This document shows positions 1 through 9,227 of a DNA stretch of 64,000 nt, in pieces. This DNA comes from CAZYMI01 sp964648505 (GTDB lineage: Bacteria; Pseudomonadota; Alphaproteobacteria; Micavibrionales; Micavibrionaceae): contig CAZYMI010000001.1 in the NCBI GenBank assembly GCA_964648505.1, positions 62,001-126,000 of the forward strand. The letters run 5' to 3'. The translations under genes and the position numbers were made by a program. Positions within the stretch are counted from its first letter, which is position 1; each line of letters starts with the position of its first letter. The notes under the pieces are model-generated. The model was given only the letters and a program-made list of their open reading frames with translations. It had not been told where the DNA came from and made no database searches.

Positions 1-1196
1 GAAGCCCAAGCGCAGAAAAATCTGCACGCCACCGCCCGCCCAAAAATTCACCCGGCTCCCCCAGAAAAGAGGCTTCGATTTCAGGCAAAACGTCGGGCTG
101 GTCACCGCGCCTGTCAGAAACACGCACATCTTGGAAGCTTAGTGCGCGCGTTACAAAGTAATCACGTCCTGAAAAACGCTCGGTATAAATTTCATTCTCA
201 AGAACATCTTCACTGGATAATTTATATTGGCGAAGATACTGGTCATCGCTTGTCAGCTCCGAATGAAAGCCTGCGCGCCATTTGTCATCAATATCCCAAC
301 GTCCATCGCCAAACAAATGACCACGAAGACGTTCATCTGTTCTGCGCGAACGGTCACCAATACTGTCCACGTAATCAGAATACGTAAAGCTTCCAAAAAG
401 CTCTAATTCGCCATTCTCAAAACGCTGGCGATATTCGTTTGATATAAGCGGGGCCCTATCTGTAAAAGCCTGAAGGCCAATTGTGGTGTCTTTGTCTGGG
501 GCAATATCAATATAATAACGATTTTTTACTGACGGACCCAATTCACTATCAAGCGCAAAGCTAGGCGCAAGCAAACCTGACTGACGCTTAACCGTGCCGT
601 CAGGATGCGAAAAATAAGGTGTATATAAAACAGGCACGCCTACAATATCGAAGGTGGCATCACGATATGAAATGCGGCGCGTTTTTTCATTATGCCTTAC
701 TTTGTCTGCTGATATTTGCCATGCAGGCTTTTTTGTTGGATCTGCCTTACACGGTTCGCACGGGGTGTATGCTGCGTCTTTCATATCTGTAATATTAGCA
801 TCTTCACGCTTCCCACTTTTTGCCCAAAAGCGCGACCCATCCGCAAGGGAACTTTGAAGCCCTGTAACAAAGCCATTACGCATTTCATCTTTTAATTCAA
901 CTTCATCAGCGAAATGTACATCGCCATTGACTTCCATCAATGTCACATTGCCTTTTGCTTTTACGCGATCTTCGGCAAGGTTATAATCAATCTGGTCGGC
1001 TTTCAAAACGCGCCCGGATTGAACAAGCTCAACATTCCCTGTGGCAGTCACTGTTTGAGCTTTATCATCATAGCTGACTGTTTTTGCCTGAAAATCAACG
1101 GGTTTGGATGTGTCAGCCGCCCACGCAGAAGTGCGCACAAAAACAAGTGCGACGAAAACCAGTAGGGCGTATGAAACAGCTTTAAATAATGTCATA
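1..1196 (-). CDS. lptD: LPS-assembly outer-membrane protein LptD (partial, C-terminus beyond window)
   Basis: LptD is the outer-membrane barrel that inserts lipopolysaccharide into the outer leaflet. Reading from the ATG at 1196, the protein opens with a hydrophobic signal segment ending near ALVFVRTSAWA. An OstA/LptA-like beta-jellyroll follows (YDDKAQTVTATGNVEL, then KGNVTL), then a CEPC motif, and then the barrel part (GVPVLYTPYF, LLAPSF). About 398 residues are visible and the frame runs off the left edge, so roughly half of a normal LptD is missing. No stop or frameshift is seen in the visible part. The next gene upstream on the same strand is the DEAD-box helicase. Family assignment is secure. 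Start choice rests on the signal peptide. Confidence 0.93.
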
Positions 1197-1289
1197 ATGA
1201 CGAAAGAGGGTGTGGATAACTTAATCCCTCATTCTTTTGGAAACGCCCAAACAAGTCAAGAGAGTGAAACGATAAAAAACTATTATAAA

Positions 1290-2606
1290 TCAGCGCTTTA
1301 AAAGAAAACTGGGTACATCATCACCAAAACATGATGCTTCTTCATCTTGCGCCTGCTGTAAGGCCCCCTTTTGCGGCTTGGGCGCAGGGTAACGATTAGG
1401 CGCATTTTTGGAGCCTGATACGTTCTTATCAGACGCAGCAGCTACGGCCGCCTTATGATCTGTTTTATGTGCAACTGCACCTTGAACACTGATTTTACGA
1501 CCGATTAATTTTTCAATTGCCTCAACATTATCAACCTCATCTTGCGTGGCAAAAGTAATTGAGCAGCCCGACTGCCCTGCCCTGCCTGTGCGGCCGATAC
1601 GATGTACATAATCTTCAGCATTAAAGGGAACATCGTAATTAAAAACGTGGGATACGCCTTGAATATCAAGACCGCGTGCAGCTACATCCGAACATACAAG
1701 AATAGTAACCAAACCCTCTTTGAATTTTTGAAGCGTTTGCGTGCGCGCACTTTGAATCATATCACCATGCAAAGCAGCTGCCTGAATACCACGGCCTTGT
1801 AAGAAACGCGCAAGTTCGGCCACATCTTTTTTGCGATTACAAAAAACAAAAGCATTTTTTACATCAGGCGTATCAATATGCCTAAGTAGTTCTGGTTTTT
1901 TTCCTTGATCGTTAAGCCACACAAGCGACTGATTAACAGTTGCCGCTGTAGTTGATTGCGGCGCAACCGAAACCCGCCTTGGGTTGGATAAAAACTTATT
2001 TGTCAGATCTTCAATTGCTGCCGGCATCGTTGCGGAAAACAATAAAGTCTGCCGGGTTGGAGAGATCTTGGAGACGATTTTCTCAATATCAGGAATAAAG
2101 CCCATATCAAGCATACGGTCAGCTTCGTCAATCACTAAAATACGAATATCAGAAAGTAATATGCTGCCGCGATCAAACAAATCAATCAGCCGACCGGGCG
2201 TTGCGATTAAAACATCAACACCGCGTTCCAGAAGCTTCATCTGGTCTGACATGCTTTCGCCGCCAACCAGAAGCGCCTTGGTTAGTTTGTGATATTTGCC
2301 ATAGGTGTCAAAATTTTCTGCTACCTGCGCGGCAAGTTCACGCGTTGGTTCAAGCACAAGTGACCTAGGCATACGCGACCTTGCCCGGCCACCCGCTAAA
2401 ATTTCAATCATCGGCAAGGTGAAGCTTGCGGTTTTTCCTGTTCCTGTCTGTGCGAGGCCTACAAGATCCCTGCTCATCAAAACATTGGGTATTGCCATGC
2501 GCTGGATAGGGGTGGGATTTTTATATCCTTTGTCATCAAGCGCCCTGAGCAAATCTGCGCTCAGGCCAAGATCTTCAAAGGTTGCTGTTTCATCAAGTTG
2601 AAGCAT
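1290..2606 (-). CDS. DEAD-box ATP-dependent RNA helicase (RhlE-like)
   Basis: This is a cytoplasmic RNA helicase of 438 residues that remodels RNA structure in ribosome assembly or RNA turnover. The motifs run in order: Q motif (FEDLGLS...PTPIQ), Walker A AQTGTGKT, PTRELA, DEAD inside VIDEADRMLDMGF, SAT (LLFSATMP), and the C-terminal motifs VCSDVAARGLDI and HRIGRTGRAG. The tail is basic and low complexity (KPQKGALQQAQDEE). I start at ATG 2606 (MLQLDETATFEDLG), where family homology begins. An in-frame TTG at 2708 would add 34 residues that look unrelated to the family. RhlE-type is the best sub-family guess, but the sequence alone does not settle it. Confidence 0.93.
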   Translation of the reverse strand: MLQLDETATFEDLGLSADLLRALDDKGYKNPTPIQRMAIPNVLMSRDLVGLAQTGTGKTASFTLPMIEILAGGRARSRMPRSLVLEPTRELAAQVAENFDTYGKYHKLTKALLVGGESMSDQMKLLERGVDVLIATPGRLIDLFDRGSILLSDIRILVIDEADRMLDMGFIPDIEKIVSKISPTRQTLLFSATMPAAIEDLTNKFLSNPRRVSVAPQSTTAATVNQSLVWLNDQGKKPELLRHIDTPDVKNAFVFCNRKKDVAELARFLQGRGIQAAALHGDMIQSARTQTLQKFKEGLVTILVCSDVAARGLDIQGVSHVFNYDVPFNAEDYVHRIGRTGRAGQSGCSITFATQDEVDNVEAIEKLIGRKISVQGAVAHKTDHKAAVAAASDKNVSGSKNAPNRYPAPKPQKGALQQAQDEEASCFGDDVPSFLLKR

Positions 2607-2764
2607 ATTGTCTAAAAAATTAGAATTCAGAAAACCTGTACGGCCCCTTTTTAAAGCACCACTTGGGCTAATGGGTGTGATAAAACACATAAAGCAGCCC
2701 AAAAGCAAGCCTATTGATTAAATGTGAACTGCTTTTAAAGCTTTCAGGGGTCAACTCGCTGTGG

Positions 2765-4255
2765 CTAGGCGGCACGGGTCAAGCGTTGGTCATAGTCTCC
2801 GACATCTTTAAACTGGCGTAAAAGGTTGTCAATAAAATCAAACATATCATGCATTTTAAGGTCAGATACCGGGCTTTCCACAACCACCACAAGTGACGGC
2901 TTGTTCGATGAAGCCCGCACCAATCCCCATGTTCCATCTTGCAAGGTAAACCGAACGCCATTTACCGTTACAATATCAATAATAGTCTGCCCCAGAACTT
3001 TTTCACCAAAAGATTGCATACGCTTGATGATATCGGTGATCTCACCCACAAGCTGATATTTAATCTCATCAGGACAAAATGGCGACATGGTAGGAGACAT
3101 CCATGTTTTAGGTAGGCTGTTTTTTAGATGGGATAAAGAAACACCCACCGCCCGATCCAGCATACGACATACAGAAATTGCTGATAAAATTCCATCATCA
3201 TAGCCACGTCCAATCGGTGCATTAAAAAAGAAATGACCGCTTTTTTCAAAACCTGCAAGCGCATTTGCTTCATGCACTCTGCGTTTCATATATGAATGGC
3301 CTGTCATCCAATACTCAGTTTTTGCGCCGTGTTTAAGCAAAACTTGATCGGTCATAAAAATACCAGTTGATTTTACATCTGCAATAAAACCTGAACCGGG
3401 GTAAAGCGCAGATAAATCACGCGCTAGCAAAACCCCTATTTTATCGGCAAAAATCTCTTCGCCTTTATCATCTACAACGCCACATCGGTCACCATCGCCA
3501 TCAAAAGCGAAACCAGCATCAGCGCCACTTTCACGCACGCGCGCAGCAAGTTTATGCAGCATATTCATGTCTTCTGGATTGGGATTGTAATGCGGAAACG
3601 TGTAATCCAGATCACAATCCATTTCGATTACATCACACCCTAAACGCCTGAATATATCGGGTGCATATGCGCCTGCAGTGCCATTACCACAAGCAATAAC
3701 AAGCTTCAGCTTTCGCTGAAAAGCCCCTTCCTTAACCAGATCATCGCAATATGCTTTCTTGATATCAGGCACATAACGGTAAGCACCGCCAGGGGCATCA
3801 AAATAACTTTTTGTAAGAACAATATCCTTTAAACGATTCATTTCCTGCGGGCCAAAAGTCAAAGGACGCTCAGAACCCATCTTTACACCTGTCCAGCCGT
3901 TTTCATTATGCGACGCTGTAACCATGGCAACAGACTGGCAATTTAGATGAAACTGAGAAAAATAAGCAACTGGCGATAACGCCAAGCCAATATCCAGCAC
4001 CTCGCATCCCGATGCCATCAATCCCACAATCAAGGCGTGCTTAATCGCTGCTGAATACGATCTATAGTCATGCCCAACAATAATTTTAGGGGGCGTGTTG
4101 GTTTGCGCCATCAAAGTTGCAATACCCTGCCCTAATGCACGTACGCCATTTAAATTCAAATCATCAGGGTACATCCAGCGCGCGTCATATTCCCTGAACC
4201 CTTTTGAAGCAATAACAATATCACGTTCATAACGTTCTGAATTTGGCTTTATCAT
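2765..4255 (-). CDS. phosphomannomutase/phosphoglucomutase
   Basis: This enzyme interconverts hexose 1- and 6-phosphates (mannose and/or glucose) for surface polysaccharide and LPS precursors. It is about 496 residues, the normal length for the alpha-D-phosphohexomutase family. Visible landmarks are the phosphoserine loop TASHNENGWTG, the metal loop DGDGDRCGV, the sugar-specificity segment GFEKSGH, and a C-terminal phosphate-binding domain with VRASSNKP. ATG 4255 has an SD-like AAGGGCG just upstream. A TTG at 4270 that overlaps the previous stop is a weaker alternative. It lies 11 bp downstream of the small membrane protein gene, on the same strand. PMM/PGM (AlgC/ManB-like) is favoured over phosphoglucosamine mutase by the GFEKSGH motif. 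Confidence 0.92.
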   Translation of the reverse strand: MIKPNSERYERDIVIASKGFREYDARWMYPDDLNLNGVRALGQGIATLMAQTNTPPKIIVGHDYRSYSAAIKHALIVGLMASGCEVLDIGLALSPVAYFSQFHLNCQSVAMVTASHNENGWTGVKMGSERPLTFGPQEMNRLKDIVLTKSYFDAPGGAYRYVPDIKKAYCDDLVKEGAFQRKLKLVIACGNGTAGAYAPDIFRRLGCDVIEMDCDLDYTFPHYNPNPEDMNMLHKLAARVRESGADAGFAFDGDGDRCGVVDDKGEEIFADKIGVLLARDLSALYPGSGFIADVKSTGIFMTDQVLLKHGAKTEYWMTGHSYMKRRVHEANALAGFEKSGHFFFNAPIGRGYDDGILSAISVCRMLDRAVGVSLSHLKNSLPKTWMSPTMSPFCPDEIKYQLVGEITDIIKRMQSFGEKVLGQTIIDIVTVNGVRFTLQDGTWGLVRASSNKPSLVVVVESPVSDLKMHDMFDFIDNLLRQFKDVGDYDQRLTRAA

Positions 4256-4266
4256 AAGCGCCCTTA

Positions 4267-4686
4267 TCAAACAGATGAAACAACATGATGGGCATGAAAA
4301 AATTCATGTACCAAAAAACTGATGGCATAGCCAATAAGAATATTAATAAAAAAGAATATCACAATATCAGCCAGCCTGCCCTTGTGGTCTTCATGCGCTG
4401 CGCCTTTTCCTGAAGCGCAGCAAACATGCTTGCGCTTTTCTGATCGGAGTAAAAAAAGCATATAGGCCGTAATGCAAGATGCTGTGATAAAAGGTACCAA
4501 CAGTTCAAAGCTGTGCAAAAACCCTCCCGCAACAGCTGCAAACCCGTGCGCGCCAAGCACAGCAAATAATAATTGTGATCCACAGCAAGGAATATGCGCT
4601 ACAACAACCGCAATAATATTGGCTCCAATAACTTTACGCCCTGTTGCGCGTTTGCCTGAAGCGTCATGGTGATGATGAGCAGACAT
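4267..4686 (-). CDS. small His/Cys-rich integral membrane protein, possible metal transporter
   Basis: I do not recognise the family. The 139-residue protein begins MSAHHHHDASGKR and ends HEFFHAHHVVSSV, so both ends are histidine-rich. Three likely membrane helices lie near residues 20-55, 60-82 and 108-130. A CC pair (HIPCCGSQ) sits in the first helix and a second pair (HVCCASG) in the loop after helix 2. This layout resembles small MerT/MerC-type metal carriers, but that is inference. ATG 4686 is preceded by AAAGGGA, a good ribosome-binding site, so I prefer it to an upstream start at 4740. It probably shares a transcript with the phosphohexomutase gene, and faces away from the SulP gene across a short promoter region. 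Confidence 0.72.
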   Translation of the reverse strand: MSAHHHHDASGKRATGRKVIGANIIAVVVAHIPCCGSQLLFAVLGAHGFAAVAGGFLHSFELLVPFITASCITAYMLFLLRSEKRKHVCCASGKGAAHEDHKGRLADIVIFFFINILIGYAISFLVHEFFHAHHVVSSV

Positions 4687-4820
4687 GATTAATCCCTTTA
4701 TCTTACGAAATATAGCGCCTGTACCATATAGACTGTTCATAAAATTTCAAGCATCCGCATTGACGCGGTGCTGTTTTTACGCTCATTGTGCTTAAATAAT
4801 TGCCGCAGAAAGCAGGGCCT

Positions 4821-6410
4821 ATGATCGCCATTTTAGAAGCATATAACGCTGGCCTTCTTAAAAAGGAACACTGGACACGAAATATCATCTCCGGGCTTAT
4901 TGTCGGTGTGGTTGCTTTGCCTTTGGCGATGGCCTTTGCAATCGCGTCAGGCGCGAAACCTGAACAAGGGTTATATACAGCCATCATCGCTGGCCTCATA
5001 ACTACTTTATTTGGCGGTAGCCGGTTACAAATCAGCGGACCTACAGGCGCTTTTATTGTTATCCTTTCTGGTATCACAGCGCAGCACGGTATTGCCGGCT
5101 TGCAAATTGCAACTGTTTTAGCAGGCATTATGCTGACCGTGATGGGCATCTTCCGTCTTGGGGCGTTGATGAAATTTATTCCTCAGTCTGTCATCGTAGG
5201 TTTTACGGCGGGGATTGGTATTATTATCTGGGTTGGGCAATGGAAAGATTTTTTTGGTCTTACATTGCCAAAAACCGGCCCTTTGCCGTTTCATGAAAAA
5301 TTCATGATCTTAATTGATTCACTCCCCACACTGCATACAGCAACAACCGTGATGGCTGTTTTAAGCCTTGCAATTTTACTCATCACCCCACGTATTAAAA
5401 CTTTGCGCCGTGTTCCTGCCCCTCTGATCGTGCTTGTACTTAGTACGGCTGCACAATCGCTTTTTCAGTTTTCTGGTATCAGCACAATTGGCACAGCATT
5501 TAATGGCATTCCCGGGACCTTACAGGGGTTTTCAATTATGCCTGGTTTTGACTTCACCCATATCGGAGATTTACTCGGCCCCGCTTTTACAATTGCCATG
5601 CTGGGTGCAATAGAATCTCTTTTGTCTGCAACCGTTGCTGACCGGATGGCTGGCACAAAATTCAACCCCAACCAGGAACTGATTGGGCAAGGCGCAGCGA
5701 ATATTATTGTCCCCTTCTTTGGCGGATTTGCGGCAACGGGTGCTATTGCGCGCACCGCAACGAATATTCGCAATGGTGCAAACAGCCCTTTATCAGGCGT
5801 TGTACATTGTGTAACCTTACTTGGTATTGTTCTGGTACTTGCGCCGCTTGCCGTCAACGTTCCTTTGTGTGCTTTATCTGCGATCTTATTTGTTGTGGCA
5901 TGGAACATGAGCGAACTTCCCCACGCACTTACTATTCTTAAAACAGCACCCCGTGCTGATGCTCTTGTGATGATCATCACCTTTGGGCTTACTGTTTTTA
6001 TCGATCTTGTTGTGGCTGTTGAAGTTGGCGTTATTCTGGCTGCGCTTCTTTTCATGCGCCGTATGGCAACAAATATTGAAGTGCACGCCGCACAAGATGA
6101 GATTGATATTGCCCCGCTTCTTGCCAAAGAAGGTATAGAATATGTACCTGGTGAAGCCGTGGTTTACCGCGTTGAAGGGCCTTTATTTTTCGCCGCTATT
6201 GAAAGCTTCGAGTCGGCGATGAAGCGTTATGATCATACCCCCAAAACAGTCGTACTTAATTTATCAAAAGTAACTTATATGGACCTGACAGGAATCTCAC
6301 ACCTTAAAGAACTCATTGATTTCTTTGAAAAAAGTGGCTCTAAGGTTGCGCTTGTATCCGTTCACGACCGCGTTCAAAAGTATCTGGTTCGCGCAGGCAT
6401 TATGAAATAA
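4821..6410 (+). CDS. SulP-family anion transporter with STAS domain
   Basis: This is an inner-membrane SLC26/SulP anion carrier of about 529 residues. Many hydrophobic helices fill residues 20-400, with family motifs near the front (VGVVALPLAMAFAIASG, EQGLYTAIIAG) and GGSRLQISGPTGAF. A cytoplasmic STAS domain closes the protein (VYRVEGPLFFAAIESFESA, VVLNLSKVTYMDLTGI). The following gene on the same strand is a beta-carbonic anhydrase, and SulP-carbonic anhydrase pairs are commonly bicarbonate transporters, so bicarbonate is the favoured substrate; sulfate remains possible. ATG 4821 is preferred to a TTG seven codons upstream. It is transcribed divergently from the His-rich membrane protein. 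Confidence 0.92.
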   Translation: MIAILEAYNAGLLKKEHWTRNIISGLIVGVVALPLAMAFAIASGAKPEQGLYTAIIAGLITTLFGGSRLQISGPTGAFIVILSGITAQHGIAGLQIATVLAGIMLTVMGIFRLGALMKFIPQSVIVGFTAGIGIIIWVGQWKDFFGLTLPKTGPLPFHEKFMILIDSLPTLHTATTVMAVLSLAILLITPRIKTLRRVPAPLIVLVLSTAAQSLFQFSGISTIGTAFNGIPGTLQGFSIMPGFDFTHIGDLLGPAFTIAMLGAIESLLSATVADRMAGTKFNPNQELIGQGAANIIVPFFGGFAATGAIARTATNIRNGANSPLSGVVHCVTLLGIVLVLAPLAVNVPLCALSAILFVVAWNMSELPHALTILKTAPRADALVMIITFGLTVFIDLVVAVEVGVILAALLFMRRMATNIEVHAAQDEIDIAPLLAKEGIEYVPGEAVVYRVEGPLFFAAIESFESAMKRYDHTPKTVVLNLSKVTYMDLTGISHLKELIDFFEKSGSKVALVSVHDRVQKYLVRAGIMK

Positions 6411-6487
6411 TTTGCGCGTTTCTTTTTTAGGATTATAGAAACTGTACTGAAGGCGATATCCCTTGGCCTTCTGGTACCCTCACGAAG

Positions 6488-7780
6488 GTGGCTACTTTGC
6501 TTAGGAAGCTTAACTCGATTGAAATGGCTGGTATAACAAGCCAGATGGAAACTGATCCCTCGATTATCATGGAAATGATTGATGGGTTTTATTCGACCCC
6601 CTACAATCCTGATCTGGTCGTTCAATCTGATGTCGGAGTTTTATCGTGCATCGATTCACGCACCCAGACTGGCAGAATAATGGGCCACAATATTGGTCAG
6701 GCTTACTCTGTTAGAACAGTTGCGAATATAGCACCTAAAATTGATATGGACCTTTCCTTCCAAGATCAGCAAATTGAAGTTGCAGCTGCGCTTGAATACC
6801 TTGTGCGTCACAAAAGGATAAAAGAAATGTATGTCTTAGGGCATACGCATTGCGGTGGAGCGGAAGCACGCATCATGCAAGATCCGATTGTGCCTATTGT
6901 TAATAAATGGGTTCATCATGTTTGCCCTGACCTGTTGCCACATGCCCCTTCTGCTGAATTTTTATCTGCACTCAAAGACGTTCCCTTTTTTCATCAAGCT
7001 GCCCTTCGAGAAATGGAACGCGCCTGCCTGAGAACCAGTATCGACAATATTAAATCCTTGCCCTTTGTAGCCGACGCGCTTGAGAGGGGCGACTTATCCC
7101 TTGCGGGATTGATCTTGGATATGGATGCAAAAAGATTGTTGCTTGATTATGGTGGCACTGCTGCGCGTGTAGCCGCGCATGATGCCCTTAATAATTTTGA
7201 AGACTTTAAAAATCAAGTCTGGGGACCCGGCAGCGCGATGGAACATCTGGTCGAACATGGCCAACACCCAAAAGCCCTAATCATTACTGGTATCAGCCCC
7301 TATGTTGCGCCTGAAATGGTGTTTGGCCTGAACCCGGGTGATGCTTTTACTCATAGCCGTATCGGTGGGCATTATCATCATGAACGCACGCCGGGTGGCC
7401 TTGCCGCTTCAATTGAATTTGCTGTTGCGGTAAAACGCGTTTCATCTTTGGTGATTGTAGGGCACCGTGATGACGTGAATTACGACTACGCGAATGGCGA
7501 TCTGGACCATCTCCCAATTTTAACTTCTTTTTTGGAAAAATCGACTGAGAGACTGCGTGAATGGCGCCACGGTGGAATGCACCCCGACCGAATGCATGAA
7601 AGAAGCCTCAGCTCAGCATTTTATAATGTGATGTGCCACCCTGCTGTACGTCAGGCTATAGAAGAAAAAAGATTATCTGTAACTGCGCTTTCTGTCTCTC
7701 ATAGAGGCGGAGAAAATTTGTCGGAATATTACAACCCATCAACAGATCGTTTTTTAAAAATACAGCCACCTCGTAATTAA
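6488..7780 (+). CDS. tandem beta-carbonic anhydrase: active N-domain, degenerate C-domain
   Basis: The 430-residue protein appears to be two beta-carbonic-anhydrase folds in a row. The first half keeps the zinc and catalytic motifs: CIDSR (Cys, Asp, Arg) and GHTHCGG (His, Cys). The second half has the same framework (VFGLNPGDAFTHSRIGG, GGLAASIEFAVAVKRVSSL). Where CxDSR should be it has ISPYV, and the second motif reads GHRDDVN, so its zinc-ligand cysteines are gone. It would interconvert CO2 and bicarbonate, probably supplying or draining the SulP carrier encoded 77 bp upstream. The start is uncertain: GTG 6488 is used, and ATG 6524 is an alternative with no clear ribosome-binding site. The length is about twice that of a single-domain enzyme. 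Confidence 0.85.
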   Translation: MATLLRKLNSIEMAGITSQMETDPSIIMEMIDGFYSTPYNPDLVVQSDVGVLSCIDSRTQTGRIMGHNIGQAYSVRTVANIAPKIDMDLSFQDQQIEVAAALEYLVRHKRIKEMYVLGHTHCGGAEARIMQDPIVPIVNKWVHHVCPDLLPHAPSAEFLSALKDVPFFHQAALREMERACLRTSIDNIKSLPFVADALERGDLSLAGLILDMDAKRLLLDYGGTAARVAAHDALNNFEDFKNQVWGPGSAMEHLVEHGQHPKALIITGISPYVAPEMVFGLNPGDAFTHSRIGGHYHHERTPGGLAASIEFAVAVKRVSSLVIVGHRDDVNYDYANGDLDHLPILTSFLEKSTERLREWRHGGMHPDRMHERSLSSAFYNVMCHPAVRQAIEEKRLSVTALSVSHRGGENLSEYYNPSTDRFLKIQPPRN

Positions 7781-7839
7781 TTAAAAACCTCAATTACAAA
7801 TCAAAATATTACAGACCAAGCGCGGCACTATCAGTACTC

Positions 7840-8988
7840 TTAATTTCTCTCTAAAGCGAAGGTTTTACCCCCTCTGCCTGAATTAAAAGCACCTTCAGAA
7901 ACTGGCTTTAGTGCTTCCAACGGCTTAACTTCTGCCATCATTGGCTGAGTTGAAGTATCTATATCCCCCGAACTTTTAAAAAACGGTGTTAAATTTTTTT
8001 CATACCAACTCGACCCACTCGCAGATTCCAGAAAAGTGCCCGCTGTTAGCGCTGACTGCAGCTCATCAGCGTTTAATGCCTCCGCCGTTTGTAACGGCTG
8101 CATTGAATCCGCAAACAATGATATCTCTAGCTTATTGTCCAAAACTCCTTCCATGCGCGCAACTATGTCGCGCACGCGCAAATTCTCCAATACTGAAGCT
8201 TCATGATCAGTAGAGACAGGTCCAAACAGTTCAGTGACGGCTCTTATTTGAGGTTGCAGATCATCTAAAACAGGCTTGATCCGACAAAAAACTTCAAGAA
8301 TTTCTTCGTCTGTTGGAATAGTATAAGGCTCAAATTCTTCTACACCATTATTACCCGCAGGAAAAATATTCTGTTCAGGATTATTGGTGCTATACGCATA
8401 GACCTCGCCTTTGTTTGTCTCAACTTTCCAATCCTCGGAAGGCCAATCTTCTTTTATAACCTGAACGCCGCTTTTTTGTGCTGCTTCTATTATATTATTA
8501 AGTTCAAATCCGTTGGCTACCCGTTGTTCATCTGTGCTTCGACCAGTTTCCTTGCCCATAAGCCATGATAAAGTTCTGATCAGGTTTTCACCTCCCAAAA
8601 AAAGCTCAGCTCGTTCTTTTACAATTGTTTTAAACCCTTCCTGTGTCGCAAAATATTCTGGCTCTGTCGTAAAGGAGCCTGGCGATGCTAAAGCTCTTTG
8701 AATTGATGTTGTGAATGCTTCAGCTGTGCCGTCTCCTTGATAATACTGATCTAGAACCGGCGGCCTATTAATAACTAAGCCATAGATAACGTGCGACATA
8801 TCATGCGGATATGGCGTGGCATCATCACCAAACCAAAGCTTCACATGAGCACGGCTGGCTTCACTTAAGGTTAAATCCCTATTCAGCCAATCAGAAACTT
8901 CTTCAAATGATCCTTCATGGGTGCGTGTTGCACCCGGGCGCACATTCGCTATTATCCGTTGATTAGGAGTAATTTCATTCGCAACCAT
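7840..8988 (-). CDS. hypothetical protein, no recognised domain
   Basis: I do not recognise this 382-residue protein. It is hydrophilic and acidic, with no signal peptide and no membrane helix, so it is probably cytoplasmic. The N-terminal third contains KLWFGDDATPYPHDMSHVIYG, the middle an aromatic/acidic stretch (EDWPSEDWKVE), and the tail is low complexity and Ser/Gly-rich (ESASGSSWYEKN, FNSGRGGKTFAL). It converges on the carbonic anhydrase gene with 59 bp between stops. Its 5' end lies beside the proposed left end of the tRNA-Glu island, so it could be the last core gene or an island remnant. The frame is long and uninterrupted, which supports it as a real gene. Confidence 0.6.
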   Translation of the reverse strand: MVANEITPNQRIIANVRPGATRTHEGSFEEVSDWLNRDLTLSEASRAHVKLWFGDDATPYPHDMSHVIYGLVINRPPVLDQYYQGDGTAEAFTTSIQRALASPGSFTTEPEYFATQEGFKTIVKERAELFLGGENLIRTLSWLMGKETGRSTDEQRVANGFELNNIIEAAQKSGVQVIKEDWPSEDWKVETNKGEVYAYSTNNPEQNIFPAGNNGVEEFEPYTIPTDEEILEVFCRIKPVLDDLQPQIRAVTELFGPVSTDHEASVLENLRVRDIVARMEGVLDNKLEISLFADSMQPLQTAEALNADELQSALTAGTFLESASGSSWYEKNLTPFFKSSGDIDTSTQPMMAEVKPLEALKPVSEGAFNSGRGGKTFALERN

Positions 8989-9108
8989 GTAAGAATTATA
9001 AAGAACGCGGCTTAAAATTGGATAAAATATAAAATTTTATATAATGTTGCTAGAAAGCAAAAAAAGTTTGAAAATCTTTCGATTTTAGCTCTACGGAAGA
9101 ATATTTGG

Positions 9109-9125
9109 CCCCTACGGAATACGAA
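9109..9125. other. candidate left attachment site of the tRNA-Glu island
   Basis: The stretch CCCCTACGGAATACGAA matches the 3' part of tRNA-Glu at 22990-23006 (CCCCTACGGGATTCGAA) at 15 of 17 positions, with the first 9 exact. It lies in the AT-rich 239-bp gap between the orphan gene and the 3' end of hsdR, where an island boundary would be expected. No gene is seen in 8989-9227. A second CTACGGAA occurs 19 bp upstream (9091). The match is short and imperfect, so this is tentative. Confidence 0.4.
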
Positions 9126-9227
9126 TTAGATCGATAATTTATTGATTTAATTATATAAAATAGTTCGACATTCGATCATATGCCCCCAATTTTGCCCCCA
9201 TTTTTGTTTTCTGCCTTTAAAAACCTA

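Noticed and set aside
5465..6127. 220-codon minus-strand frame opposite the SulP gene
   Set aside because: Ser/Thr/Ala-rich translation typical of a shadow frame; the plus strand has an intact SulP-STAS protein.
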